The notes beneath the pieces were generated by a model. The model was given only the letters and a program-made list of their open reading frames with translations. It was not told the origin of the DNA and did no database searches. This document shows positions 33,454-46,176 of a stretch of DNA of 64,000 nucleotides, one piece after another (the first letter of the stretch is position 1; every line of letters starts with the position of its first letter). The position numbers and the translations under genes were made by a program. The stretch lies in NCBI GenBank assembly GCA_010094045.1, contig ML986617.1, positions 1 to 64,000 on the forward strand. Direction: 5' to 3'. The stretch is from Lojkania enalia (lineage: Eukaryota > Ascomycota > Dothideomycetes > Pleosporales).

Positions 33454-35373
33454 CTACAAGTGGAGGTCATTCCAACCCCCAACCCACTCTAGGTCGCCAA
33501 TATCATCAATGTGATGGTTCGAGTGTTGACGCCAGTCCTTACTCAAACTCCAAGGCTCCTTCCGTTCCCAAACGCCATTGTCGTGATGCGTTGGGCCCCA
33601 GTTAATCGGACGTCTCCAGCTTCCCGTCCGGCTCCGCTTCCTGGCGGAGTCCGAAGTAGGCTGAGACTTCTTTGAAGACTTCGCAGGCTTCTGAGGTGTC
33701 TGCTGTTGTTGACCACGTCTACGGTCGCCAAGTGCCGCCCACTTATCCATGATAGTACGCTTCGAAGGGGGAGAGTACTTGGGTGCGGTTGGAGTATGCG
33801 TGTGCTCCTCGAAGATGAAACCAGTTTGTTGGCTTACATTGTCGTCTGTAGAACGGTTCTTGGGTGGGCGGCGCCTGCTGTTGTTGACTATGGCGGGGTT
33901 CTTGAGCTCAGAGAGACCGCCACGGGGAGTAGAAACACCGGAACCGCTCTCGGGCTGAGGCCAGTGTTTTTCTTTCAAAGCGCCGTGGGGAGTATAATTG
34001 TTCTCAATCTCAGCAGTAGCATGAGCTTCCTCCTCCTCATCCCACAGATCGCTCCAGCTCTTAGAGATGACATCGCGCTTCTTACCAAAGACAGAGGCCA
34101 TGTTGTTGAATGGCCTAGCGGCATTGGCAGGAAGGGAGCCGGAGATGGGAACTGGCCTAGACCGGGCAATCTGGATTGGCTCTGGTTGGGAACCATCAGT
34201 GCTCTTGAACGACAATCCCAGACCAGAGTCAACGAAAGAAACAGTTGAAGCATTATCCGGTTTGACATTGTACCAGTCGTGGCCAGTTTGCATAGAACCC
34301 GGGAAGAGGTCATCCTCATACACTTCGGTGTCCGGGATGGCAGAGAGTTGACGGATCGGTTGTGGTGGGGACATGGCGAGAGCCTTGGCCCATGGGAAGG
34401 ACCCGCCCTGATCCAGCTGGGGAGTGGAAATCGAAGGAGTTCGAAGAGGTTCACGGTTGGCGCTGGCAACAACAGGATCACGCTCCTCCGTGCAGAACTC
34501 ATCGAGGCTCTCATCATCGGTAGTAAAGGTTATGACGCGGTTGAGGGCCTCTTTGACAAGTGATAAATCACGCTTCTCAGGATCGATGGCCAAGCAGTGC
34601 CTCAAGACCTCAAAAGTGTCCTGAGACATATTTGGAAAGACATCGAAAAGACTTTGCCTATCGAGCGCGAAGTCTGCGTAGAGGGGATCCGAAGTAGCTG
34701 GAACAGCGAAAGGATTACGCGCGAATAGAACATTCAACAGGCAGATTCCAATCGCCCAGATATCAGCCTTAGCTGTCGAGTAGCCAGCATTGGATGGGTC
34801 GTATTGCTCAGGAGCCATGTACCGGTCGCTGCCGACGGCGATCTCATATGACCACGAGTCGGTTGTTGCAAGGCCAAAGTCACCGAGCTTCATGGAACCA
34901 GATTGTGTGAGAAAGATGTTCTCCGGCTTGATGTCCCTGTGATGAATGCCTTTCGAATGCATAAACTCGACAGCATCGACCAGCTGGAGCATGAAGTCCC
35001 GAACATGCTGTGTTTCCAACGGACCTTTGCCAAGACGGATGGCTTCGTATAGATCACCATTCGAGCAGAACTCGAGGACAAGATAAACGTGGTTCTGCGT
35101 CTCGAAAGACTGGAGCAGGTTGACAATGTTGGGATGGGAGCTGAGACGGAGATGAACGCCGAGCTCCTCAGAGCGGTCGTCAACGGCAAAGGCCGATGGG
35201 CAAGTGGCAGCAGCAGAGGTCTTGGTGATGACTTTGATAGCAACTTGCTCGCCAGTTACAAGGTCGTTGGCCTGGAAGACCATGCCAAAGGAGCCATGAT
35301 TGAGAGGGGAGATGGTTTCGTATCGTCCATTGAGCACAACGCCTTGTTGAAGCTGGTTGCGCATACACTCCAT
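33454..35373 (-). CDS. Ser/Thr protein kinase, Ran1/Ksp1-like
   Basis: Single exon, 639 aa. The ATG at 35373 (MECMRNQLQQG) is the first in frame; the frame upstream lacks an ATG. The N-terminal kinase domain (about residues 18-305) shows a glycine loop HGSFGMVF, the Lys in EQVAIKV, HHRDIKPEN, DFGLATTDSW and YMAPEQYDP, all active. Subdomain XI is CLAIDPEKRDLS. The sequence type, with a PLNHGSFGMV loop and YMAPEQ, fits the fungal Ran1/Pat1-Ksp1-Sks1 group, which links nutrients to meiosis, filamentation and autophagy. The C-terminal 330 residues are Ser/Pro/Trp-rich and disordered, ending EWVGGWNDLHL. Exact orthology is inferred. The divergent upstream region is 3.9 kb long. Confidence 0.88.
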   Translation of the reverse strand: MECMRNQLQQGVVLNGRYETISPLNHGSFGMVFQANDLVTGEQVAIKVITKTSAAATCPSAFAVDDRSEELGVHLRLSSHPNIVNLLQSFETQNHVYLVLEFCSNGDLYEAIRLGKGPLETQHVRDFMLQLVDAVEFMHSKGIHHRDIKPENIFLTQSGSMKLGDFGLATTDSWSYEIAVGSDRYMAPEQYDPSNAGYSTAKADIWAIGICLLNVLFARNPFAVPATSDPLYADFALDRQSLFDVFPNMSQDTFEVLRHCLAIDPEKRDLSLVKEALNRVITFTTDDESLDEFCTEERDPVVASANREPLRTPSISTPQLDQGGSFPWAKALAMSPPQPIRQLSAIPDTEVYEDDLFPGSMQTGHDWYNVKPDNASTVSFVDSGLGLSFKSTDGSQPEPIQIARSRPVPISGSLPANAARPFNNMASVFGKKRDVISKSWSDLWDEEEEAHATAEIENNYTPHGALKEKHWPQPESGSGVSTPRGGLSELKNPAIVNNSRRRPPKNRSTDDNVSQQTGFIFEEHTHTPTAPKYSPPSKRTIMDKWAALGDRRRGQQQQTPQKPAKSSKKSQPTSDSARKRSRTGSWRRPINWGPTHHDNGVWERKEPWSLSKDWRQHSNHHIDDIGDLEWVGGWNDLHL

Positions 35374-38300
35374 AAGGAAAAGCTTGGGACGAGTAACAGG
35401 ACAGCAAGCCAAAGGTAATCGTGAAGATCGACCGGTGGCAGAGAGCTGAGATTTTCCGAAGTTGGAAACCCGATAACAGAGGAAATGAAAACGCCGACGA
35501 AAGATGTGAAAGTTGTAATCAAACAGTGGGTCTACAGTTGTCGAACCCAGAAGAAGCGATGATCTATGGCACTTTTAGGTGACGACAGAACTTCGAAAGA
35601 AGATAGCAATAAATAGTTTATGATAGCGTCCGGACCGGTTGAGGGTGTAAAAGCACAGTCAGAAGGATGTCGTCAAAAATGATCAGGCTGCAGGGTGAAG
35701 GAGGTCGCTCCAAGGTATCCGGAATCAAGGAGAAAGGTCGTCGGGAATATAAACAGGGGTCCGGCGACGGTAAAAGACAAGGAAATGGCTAAGAGAGTGT
35801 GTTGCTCATTTGCTGTATTAATTGTATATGGATAACCCGAGTCAACGAGTGGTGGGAAAAGAAAGGCGGCGAGCCGTGGTGGAAGTCGTAGACGTCCGGA
35901 AACAAAGAACGCTCGGAGATCGTTGCGCGATGAGAGAGGAGGAATGGAGAGAAATTCGTAACACGTGGAGATGCGTGGGTAGGCGTGACAGAGGCAGGTT
36001 TGTCTTGGATGGAGTTCGTCGGCGGGGCGTGAGTCAGCGGGAACGGATACAGGCTCACGTCGAGCTCCGGATGTGTTCTGGTTAATCTTGCAGCGTCACT
36101 TATGAGTTGACGTGGTCGATCGAAGCATCAGACGTCTGAATCAAGGAGCTTGAGTGCGAGTAACGTGGCTGTTTGCGTCGAGGGACAAGGTCAGGCTCGG
36201 AGCTTCGATGACGAGGCGGATGCACGGGGTTAGTCGACTTCCGAGGGTGCCAGCAGGCTTCCGTATCACATCAATGCGAGAGCCAGACGCTGAGGGTAGA
36301 TTGTCGAGTATATTGACGGGATGGATGGTGAGGATGAATGAGCGGGTGATGGGCGGGTGGTGGGCAGGTAGGGAGGTGAGTGGTGTCGGGCGCGGGAGGT
36401 CAGCTCGCCGGAGCTGTGCAGCAGGAGCAGTTGCGGGAGTAACGAAGGAACGGGAAGTAGCAGAGGAGATGCAGCAGGAGGGGCGGCGGGGTAGGCAGAA
36501 TGCAGAGAGGAGGCGAAAGGAGTGCTGTTGTGCTGCAACGGCAACGACGAGTCGAGGGAGCGCGGCGAGGAGTAGTTGTTGTTGATGTTATGACATGGCA
36601 AGCTTTGGAGAGTGGTGGTGAGGCAGGGCAGGACGAGGGCGGGCGGTGGGCAGTATTATGGGGACGAGCAGAACAGGCGGTATGGGCGACAAAGCGGACG
36701 AGAGTCGCGATTGGCTGGCTGGCTGGCCTGAAGGCTGAGCCCGGCAGGCCGTAGGACTTGGATATATTGGGATGCGCTAGGGCCGACGTGGCGGCGTCAC
36801 ACGGCTCCAGTACGGCTCCTTCGAGACCTGGCAGACTGGCAGGATGCTGGCCCCGCCTGCAGCTGCTTTGACGAGCCCTTTCCACCCATTTCCATCCGCT
36901 TCCATGCCTCACCCCATCCCCACCATCGCCGCATCGCTGTCGTGATCTTCTGCCCATCGCCCATTCTTCCGCCGCCGGCAAACCCTTTGTCCTCCAGCGC
37001 TGCGTGATCGAGCCAGCGTCCCGGGCCCCCCCTCTCCGCATTGTGACGGGCCCGGCCGACTGTTGAGGCAGCAGCTGCTACGGACGAGCAGACAATGGCC
37101 TCGCGCGCTCCAGGGCACTACTGAAACAGTCTCCCTGCTCGCGGCAGTAGTCATCTCAGACTATGGCGAATACGACCTGGCGTGATGGCGGGTGTCCGGC
37201 CACGGTATGGACGCGCGCGGCGTGCTGATCAGAGCCAGAGTCAGCGCCAGAAGCCACAGCCAGAGGTGGGACCCGCTTTTGTGTGTCCGCTCGCGCTGGC
37301 TGGCCAACTCGGAGCCTTGTCCTGGTCGCACGACAACTGCCAGGTGGCCCATTAGCCTGAGGCACTGATCGCCCCTCTCCTCTGCGTTGCGTGTGCGTGT
37401 GCTCCTCTGGCACCTCGCCCAGGCGCCCCGTACGATGCCATTGTGCTTCGTCTATCCGTCGCGATGCGAACATGCCCTTCCAGAAAGCGTTGTCTCATTT
37501 CCCACTTCCCTGGCTCTTTGAGGAGTACATATCGAGCGCGTCCATCGCGTTGCAGGCGGTCGGTGGACGGCTGTATGTACGACTCAGGGGCTGCTGCTTT
37601 GAACAGCTGTCCCGATTGAGCTATGACGAGCGTTTCAAGGCGATGCGCTGCCCAGCTACTTCTTGTCGCCGAATGCGTACCAAAGTTAGGCGTAAGCGGG
37701 CCTGTCAAGTTTACAGGACGCTAAAATATATTACGGCCGTTGCGCCAATCATGGCCCCTTTAGCACGCAACGTCAGTCTAACCATACTTACCTGGCGCCC
37801 CGAAGCAGCAATACGCCGTTTAGCGCCCGGGAACACGCAGTCCTCACTCGAGCACCCATCCATGTCCCCTGTATCCCCTCGAGTTCCGCTCTCCAAGCAC
37901 GGCCGGCGGGTAGTGGCCGCAGATTCTGGGGAAAGCTCTTGTGCTGTTGCAAGCTCGTACTGTAGCGTTGAGCTCCATTTCTGCGAATCGCTTTTGGCAT
38001 CGTGGCTTGCTCATACTGGACAGAAGAGGACTGCACCGGAGATGAAACAAAGTCGGTGTATAGGCGCTTGCACGAATGGCAGCAGGCCCCAAAATGCCCT
38101 CCTACCTATTCTCGCCAACTTGCGTGCATCCTGCCCGCCTTCGGAACCCTCCACCAGCCTAGCACCACCAGACAGTCCGGAGTGCAGCCGACTTTCCCGT
38201 AGCCGGCTGCAAGTCTCGAGTCTCGAAAGGGACGCTGCAGGAGTCTGCAGAATGGCGTCGCCAAGAGACGCATGGCGAGAAAGCTCGCCACCATCGAGGA

Positions 38301-39250
38301 TGTAGACAGGCACTCGCATGCTCCTGGACGCGCTACTGCAGGTAACATGTATTTCCAGGCCCACAAAGTCCCTAGGACTCGGCGACGGTGAAGCTACGGC
38401 TACGATGTTTACGGACAACGCATCGAAATTTAGTCCTGCTAGCCTATGGCATTTCAGGGGGATTATTGAATTTGAATACACTCCACTCGGTGACTAGTGA
38501 GCTATAGATATATGTACATAGGTGGGCCTCGGGTATACATGTGCATGTCGAATTCGTGGAAGTTAATCTAGAAGTAGCATCTAGGTACTCTCATCCAGAT
38601 AAACTTAGCAATTCTTTAGCATCAGATCCAAAAGCTACACGTGGGTACAAGACACACCGTAATTTCAAAGCTTTCAACCTTCTGGGAGTCTTTAGCAATA
38701 TCAAGTGGCAAAAATAGGGAACGGCGAAAGATTCCTTTTATAGCGGAAAGAAATAGCGATGGCGTTTCATTTGGCCCATTTCCTGATATCAGGTCGCTAC
38801 AAATATGTCCGCCTCTTTGTCCCTTCCAATCAGTGCACAAGCCTGCTATGGCAAGAAGCCTGCCGTCAGTTCTTGCCCAAGTCAGAATACCATAAGCGAT
38901 GTCCGTGTGGTATCTAGGCTCAGATTCCTCCGTATTACCGTAAGGTATGCTCCAGCATTGCTGAAGGTGCTTGCACGATAGTCCGTAAATACTACCTAGG
39001 CGATAACAGTAGCCGGGCCGGATGTTTGTCTCATAAGGGAAATTCTCGTTTACAGACTACGATCTTGGATTCGGCAATCAGGATCCTACACCAAAAATTT
39101 TATCGTGTTGACCGCCTTGTCTTGATTTTCCATCCTCATAGCTATTTGCACCAACCAGCGTTCGCTCCCGGCACACAACAACAGTAGCTCAATATTTGGA
39201 AAAATTTTCGCCTTCACCGCCTCTCACCGACATCAACAATCAAACAAACA
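35374..39250. promoter_or_regulatory. 3.9-kb divergent interval, kinase to utr4
   Basis: This is the longest gene-free stretch here. From 35420 to about 36100 it is presumably kinase 5' leader. 36150-37500 is GC-rich with a G-rich plus strand (for example GGGCGGGTGGTGGGCAGG near 36350). ORFs up to 304 codons (37391-38305) occur on both strands, but their Arg/Ser/Cys-rich translations resemble GC-driven chance frames. No repeat, tRNA or known family was recognised. A long regulatory upstream region or an unannotated noncoding transcript is possible. Confidence 0.4.
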
Positions 39251-41538
39251 ATGTCTGCCGCGTCTGTCGACGAGCAGCGCTGGACGAGTTCTGATGCCAT
39301 TCTCCTCGACATTGGTGAGTTTGTCAAGTCCGTCCTTCGTCCATGTCCCGTCAGACCCGCGGCCGGCCTTCGACGATGCATGCCGCCGGCTTGGTCGGGT
39401 CTGGCTCGGTCTGGCTATGCCACTACCCGCACAACACGAAGGCAAAGGCACCACGCGTTGTGCTTGTGGTGTCTTGCCCACTTTCTCCCCGGCAACCTAC
39501 CGTACCCCGGATTTCCCATGCGCCACTACCATCCTATCCAGCCATCCAGATGTTGGACCGCTGCCCCACCATGATGGTATCCGTTACTCAAGACTAAGCT
39601 GACCACGCCTCCCAATTTCTAGAGGGCACCATCTCAAGCATCTCCTTCGTTAAAGACGTTCTCGTAAGCATGCAGTTCCTTTGCGATTGGTCATTAGTCC
39701 CCTATACGTCGTGTCAGTCCTCAGCCAACGTTAGTTCCCCGCAATTGGGAGGAGCGTGTGATCAACACCAACCACTCGAATCGACCTGGAGACGGCCCGC
39801 GCTTCCATTTCTCTGGCTTAAGTTTCGGCAATCGTTATGCCACTCATTTCCACTACAAGCCTTCCATTACGCTTGTCCCTTGAGGATCACGCCCATGATG
39901 GTTCCCATGTTTCTCTCAACTATCACGCGACTCCGTTGAGGAGGGGTAGTCCCTACTTTCTGCTGTATACTCACGATTTTCGCAGTATCCGTACGCGCTC
40001 GACTGTCTCACAAGACTAGCCCGTGACTCATGGAGCGATCCGGCCTTTCAGGACCTCATTGCGGGGTTTCCAAAGGAAACTAGACCGGACGCCGAGACAT
40101 TGATCTCTCACGTTGAGGACTTGACGCAGAGGGACATCAAGGCTGTCTATCTAAAGCAGCTGCAGGGTAGGGTCTCCTGGGTCTTCTAGTTGTTTCCGTT
40201 CAGACCAACTATGCACCGATTATACTCCCCCTCACATCACACCTCTTGAACCCTCCTTGAGATCTTCGCCACGTCGAAGCCGCGAGTTCCGCCGCCAATA
40301 CTAGAATACTAGTAGTGGGTATCGGACCTCGTTGATTCGTTTCGGGAAAAGGCACCGGATAGTATGGCCCCTGTGATAGTCGCCTCTATTATCGTAGAGA
40401 GCAGGGCCTACCATCATCTTACGTGGTACTGCATCTAGCCCGATTCTATGTCCTTCTCCTGTAACAGGATTCTATACGCATATTCAGTACAGCAGCCCCG
40501 TATCCTATCTTATTTGGTTAAATCAAGCTGAGTTGGTTTTGTCAACTCCGCCAATGCCTTACCGTCCATATTTGTTCATCGCAGTTATAGAAGAATATAT
40601 TTAAATTGTCCCATTTCACGTCTATTAGATCCACCATAATTTTCCTCTTCATTACTGCTTGACCTTGATTACCGCTGGCTGCTTATGAGTTCATACTAAC
40701 TGCAGTTTAGGTAACCTCTGGAAGACTGGATATAGCAACGGCGACCTCAAGACCCCACTCTTCGACGATGTCATCCCAACACTAGAAGCGTGGAAAAGCA
40801 GTGGCAAAACGCTCGCTATCTTCTCGTCCGGCAGCTTGCAAGCCCAGCTTCAATTCTTCTCTTACGTCGATGACAGATCAAAGACGCGAGACCTCAAGCC
40901 TCTATTCTCTGCACATTTCGACACCGTGTCTGCAGGATCGAAATTAGAGACGAGATCCTACGATAAGATTTGCGCCGAATTAGGAAAGAATCCATCTAAA
41001 GTAACCTTCCTAACAGACAATGAAAAAGGTATGTCGGATAATTCCCAGCTACACGGTAGCTACGCGCTCATATCTGTCTACTTGAAACACTCCAATCGAG
41101 CAATCTCCATTTATCTTGTCGCCAAATCCTCCGCCCCGGATACTATTATTATACCTATGCCCATGCCCATGCCCATGCCCATACTCGAATAACAATACGA
41201 ACACACCTCGAGGAGCAGGATGCTGATCCAAAGTCGCGGCTTCCGTCACTATGCTCCTCTGAGATAGATTGCGCAACCCCTAGTCCGTGTCTACAATAGC
41301 CGCAACAACGATTATCGCCCCACCCAATCTACGAACCCCGCGTCATCATCATCGTACATATATATATCTCGCGACATTTGCCATCGCAATATCTTCGCTA
41401 ATTGTGTAAACAGAAGCAATAGTTGCTACAGCAGCGGGTGTTTACACCATTCTCGTCGATCGTCCGGGCAACGCCGCTCTCTCCCCCGAAGCGAGAGCAA
41501 AATATCCCGTCATCCAGAAACTCATTGATCTACCCTGA
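39251..41538 (+). CDS. utr4: Enolase-phosphatase E1 (methionine salvage)
   Basis: A bifunctional HAD enzyme of the methionine salvage pathway that enolises and dephosphorylates 2,3-diketo-5-methylthiopentyl-1-phosphate. Five exons (39251-39314, 39623-39663, 39986-40166, 40711-41028, 41414-41538) give 242 aa, close to the usual 230-250. Motif I LLDIEGTISSISFVKDVL is split by intron 1. Motif II is IFSSGSLQAQ, the conserved Lys lies in AGSKLETRSYDKI, and motif IV is FLTDNEKEAIVA, split by intron 4. Introns are unusually long for this window (308, 322, 544 and 385 nt). The ATG at 39251 follows ACAAACA, a good start context. Intron 4 carries a 6-bp microsatellite. Confidence 0.93.
41157..41180 (+). 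repeat. ATGCCC hexamer x4 in utr4 intron 4
   Basis: Four perfect tandem copies of ATGCCC inside intron 4 of utr4. If the intron were retained, the frame would read Met-Pro repeats before stopping near 41190. Confidence 0.9.
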
Positions 41539-43677
41539 CCAAGTTATAGACCGAGCCTAGGCTATGGCACTATCAGGTAGAATGACGACGTCGTGGGGGT
41601 GACTATGATGCAAGGACCAGATGAGGTGCGGTGGTTTCGTATGTGCCACTGGCTTGAAACGAGATATGTGGGCCACGAATGAGATAAGCAGCATTCCGTG
41701 GTCTCGATGCGGTATATGTGTCCACTCATTGTTGCCGCTATGCAAACAGAAACAAATATTGTTTTGAAACGTTCTTGTCCTTGCAACGTGTCCAAACCGC
41801 CGCGTTGGTGCCTTTGTGCTCGCCCTATGACGAGCTACCTCACCCAGCAAGGTACCTGTGCACCTGGCTAGTCATCACGAAGCTAAGGCGTCGGGCCAGA
41901 TCTCATCAGCCCATTGATTCGGATTACTAGCGACGCTTGAACAAGAGTACAAGCAAACACTCCATCATCCTCACCTCCATGCAGTACCACAAAAACACCC
42001 TGTGCATAGAATTGAAGCATACTTCACATCACTCCATATCGGCTCATTCTCTCCATACTGGAATCAATAGATGGAACCTCCTGTTCGGAATCAGAGCCCA
42101 TCAATCACATCGAATGCCCCTTTCCAGATGCCTCAACTTAGCGAGGTACCACGCAAGCATCATAAGATTACGCACAGTGATACCAAAAGCAGTGGCATGT
42201 GGAGACACAGATCTTATTTCCCTCGCGCTCAAATCTCCTCATAGTGCCAACACCTTTTCAACACCATCCCGTGTCCCCAACCCCACCATTCCCCACCCCC
42301 AACACATATTCCTTATATCCACGAGCAATGAGAGAAGATGCAATTATCACAAGATCGAACCCTGATTCCCACCAAACGGGAAAGGAAAGGAAGAGATTTA
42401 CAAAATCTTATTTAAGCAAATCACACCACACTCGGCAATATTCTCACGGCAATGCGCTCAACACCGACACACCAAAATCCCCCACAACATTTCATCCCAT
42501 CACAAGACCCCCCTTGCATCTAGTCCCTCAAAGCACCAAATGCATATGCCAACCTAATTTCCAAAAGCCTACAAACGACGAACGTCCCTCCACCATCACC
42601 CCACCATTCCAACCCTAGCCCTCTCCAAAAACCACATACTCGTCATATTGAACAAACATAATTCGCACCAAATTACCTACTATCCGTTTCCCTCTTCCGA
42701 ACCCAATCATTACCTCCACACCCTCCCGAGCAGCCCATGCGTCCGCTCACCTATGCCTCTACTTCTAGCAACAGCCGAAACACTCACCAATACGACGCAT
42801 GCAAAACGTCCAGGGACTGATTCATCTACAATATCTCCATTTACACAACTCCCACAATCCGCATCGCTCATAGAAACGCCCCCGCTTCGCCCAGTCCAAC
42901 CCCGTGACCATCTCATATATTGTGTATCCTTTCCGCCATCCATAGCATACATTCCCCCCCTACCAATCTCCTCTCGCCACTAAAATTCCAGGCTGTCCTT
43001 CATAACTGGTAAGATAGTCGATTTGTTTGTATGCGCGTAGTTATTAGTTTACCAAAAGTACAAGAAGAAGACGAACGGTCTATGTAGTCTAGAAAATATA
43101 GCGTTGGGGGACGTGACGAGAATGCATGCCTTCGTACGTACCTAGGTGCGCACCTAAATTACCCAATACCATAATTGGGGTAGAGATGCAGCGTCACATG
43201 ACTAGCATACACCCCTCGGCCCTATCTCCCTTACAAGAACCAAACTAAGCTCAACAAAACGGAGAATTCGGTACGCAAAAGCACCCAGCTACCCGTAATC
43301 AAAACAAAGCATCGAATCACCACACAGAGGCATCCACCCAATTATTAAATTTGTGTCCTAGAAACAATCCCATAACCCCACCCACCCATTCCCATCCATC
43401 CATGGCTAGATATACCACTCCCTACAAAACAAATATAGAAAAACACAAAATAAGACACTTAAAACCAGCACAACGCAAGAGACGAGAGAAGAAAAGATCT
43501 CATCTTACATCCTCCTAAGCTAAAGAAAACCAGCTGACCCCTCCCCGTTTTATGCTCTTTTCACCATCTCAAAGCAAGCAGAAAAAGCCCAGAAATCCTT
43601 TCGTCTACATCGCTTTCCTTCCACCCCTGCACCTCCCTCATCCTCGAAATACCATTCACGAACGCCCATCCCGCCCT
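41539..43677. other. Convergent 3' interval of utr4 and pmt2, G-poor plus strand
   Basis: 2.1 kb without a recognisable gene. From about 41940 to 43680 the plus strand is strikingly C/A-rich and G-poor. A perfect 14-bp palindrome (TAGGTGCGCACCTA) lies at 43143-43156. It includes the pmt2 3' UTR on the minus strand. Confidence 0.45.
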
Positions 43678-46176
43678 TCAATCCGTAATCCTCCATGTGC
43701 TAAACCACTTCAAATGCCTCCACTGCGAACTCGGCCCCACCATCCCAAAGCAAATCGCCCGAAACAACCAAAACAGCCCAATAACCAGTACATACAATGC
43801 CCCAAAGATAACCCAATTAACCTTCTTATGAACCCTCCTCGTCGCCCAATCTAAACAGAACCCCGAGCAGAGGATCGCGAAGTAGAGGGCGGGGTAGTAG
43901 TGATGGACGTACGTGACGCGACCCATGGCTACGAAGGGGAGGTAGTGCAGGAACCAGCCGATCACCGGGTAGAGCCCCGAATAGTGGATCTGGTCAATGT
44001 CGGCGGGCTTAAGGTCTTCGTACCCGCGTTGCCAGCGGATCAGGTACCAGGTGACCATTAGGCCGAAGACGCCGAGGGAGAGTGTGCTGCCCCAGTAGAC
44101 GGCAGGATTACCGAGAAGGAAATACTTGACGACTATGTATTGTGATTAGTGAGTGGAAAGTCGTAATTGAAAGGCGGGCCACTTACTCTTGTCATCCCAA
44201 CCGCACATGCGAAGACCGACATGGAGGATGGGCCATTGCCAAAACTTAGAGGCAAGGTCGTCTTGCTTGTCTGGGTCCGGAACGAGAGCATTGTTAGAGG
44301 TCATCATTGCGACATTAAGGTGGATGAAGTCCTGAAGGAAAGGAGATCTATAGGAGCCCGGATCACCTGGGGGAACTGCAAGACAGTTAGACATGGACAG
44401 AAGATTGCTATACTGATAACTCACGCTTCTCGTTCCAGTGACTCTCAACATTCCAGTGTGTGTAAACATCCCGTGGCTTATTCTCCTTTACGCAGGTCAC
44501 CTCAATCTGTTTGAAACCCCACTGAGGCAAGTTCACGTTGCCAGCGCGGAGGTAGCAGCCGAGATCAACATGCTTTAGACGGAAGGCAGTCGTAAGTGTT
44601 CTGACTTTCGATTTATCTCTGGAAGCAGCGTCTCGGACAACTTCAATCTTCCAGTGGTCTTTCGTGTCGCCAACCGTGGTGTTACCATAACAAGAGACTT
44701 CCCAGTCACTTTTCGTTATGGGAGCGGCGATCTGATGGGAATGAAGGTTGCGGCCAGTCTGAGCATGAACGAGACGGATAACGCTACCATCGCCAGGGAA
44801 GCGGAGTTCTTCATCAGGCTTGTATTCGGGCTCTCCACGGTTAGGGTAGAAGAACCAGTCATTGTTGGCATCTTTATGATGATAACACGTGATCTGCTGC
44901 TGCGTTGATCCCTCGGGATAGGTTTGATGATGAGAGTGAAGCAAGCCGCCTCCGTATCCCATGTTCTTCAAAGTTGCACGGGAACCATAAGCGATTTCAA
45001 GAGGGCTGTCTTTGCCAACATCGGTGCCACGGAGATTGGCTTGGAAGAGGGAGCTCATCTGGGCATCGCCTGGACCGCTGTTCTCTAGGATCAGGAAGTG
45101 CATGTAGAAAGAGAACATGTAGACCGCCAGGGGAATCAGAATTAGTCCGAAGACGCGAAAAGCTAGGTGAGCAGCTAGTTCAATCTGCGCTCGTTAGCCT
45201 GCATCATTTCCAAGCCAGGAGCATGATATACCTTCGGCATCTTCAAATCCCCAAATTTATTCCAGAGATCCTCAATGGTATATAATCCAACCAACGCAGT
45301 GCAGAAAAAACCGACCCACTTAACACTGCACACACAGCCAATGGAGACACCGGTAAGCATCAGCCAAAGGCCCCATTCAGGCGAAAAAGGATCGTGTTGA
45401 AGGCGGTGGAATTTTGCCCAGCATAGAACCGTCGTGAATGTGAAGCAAAGAAGCATGGAGTCCAAGAGGATGAACCGACTAATGGTTGTGTACGAATTCT
45501 CGAACAGAACCATCATGGTAATCAACCAGACGGTCGGTCTCCGAAAGTTCAATTCTTTCGCAGTGAAGTAGGCCACAGGCACACAAACGGCGCCAAAAGC
45601 GGAGTTGAAAAGACGCATGACAGTATAGTTGAGCTCCGGAGGATAAGTCTCTCCGGATTTGAATTCAAACGACCCATTGTAACCGGCGAGGTATCCAGAT
45701 AGACCAACAAGCATCTTTCCTAGCGGTGGATGGACATCGAAATAGAACTCGCGCTTCAGATAATGTGATCCAAATTTACCGAAACTGAGTGTATGTTAGC
45801 TACTTGCTGTAGCATGGCGTTATACGGATTCCGTACTGTGCTTCATCCCAGGTTACAATTGGCGATAGCCCAATCTTCCATGTTCGAGTGAAGAAGGCGA
45901 GCGCAGTAAATATGAGCGGAGCTAAAATGAATTCGTACTGGTCGAGGAAGGAGACAATGTTGAAAGGCTGAGCGCAGCATTGTTAGCTATAATCAGAGAA
46001 ACGCAGCGGTTGGGCGACTTGATGGTTGACTTGTCACATACCTTTTCCTTTGACTTTTCCGTCACCGGGGCCTGTGTGCTTGTGTATGCTGGCGCCGGCT
46101 GCTGGCCAGCCACATTCCTCCTCCGCAGCTCTTCGGCCTGGCTGTCGGTGCCTGTGGTCTGCGCATAAGCTGCCAT
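43678..46176 (-). CDS. pmt2: Dolichyl-phosphate-mannose:protein O-mannosyltransferase, Pmt2 family
   Basis: An ER membrane enzyme transferring mannose from dolichyl phosphate to Ser/Thr of secretory proteins. Six exons (46176-46042, 45967-45837, 45784-45232, 45184-44425, 44375-44187, 44132-43678) give 740 aa. The catalytic DE motif sits at the exon 2/3 junction as [14 protein letters not shown], followed by [20 protein letters not shown]. The lumenal MIR region holds [19 protein letters not shown] and [15 protein letters not shown]. Later come [11 protein letters not shown] and [27 protein letters not shown], split by membrane segments. All phases agree. Length and the GSFEFKSGE and [18 protein letters not shown] segments fit the PMT2 subfamily (PmtA in Aspergillus); Pmt2 usually pairs with a Pmt1-type partner. 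Confidence 0.92.

Noticed and set aside
34067..34563. Plus-strand ORFs inside the kinase gene
   Set aside because: Shadows of the kinase coding frame, whose motifs are intact on the minus strand.
36400..37041. 213-codon minus-strand ORF upstream of the kinase
   Set aside because: Simple Arg/Pro/Ser composition; overlaps other equally long random frames.
37391..38305. 304-codon plus-strand ORF
   Set aside because: Arg/Ser/Cys/Pro-rich translation without domain pattern, in GC-rich DNA where opposite-strand frames are equally open; no splice or start context suggesting a gene.
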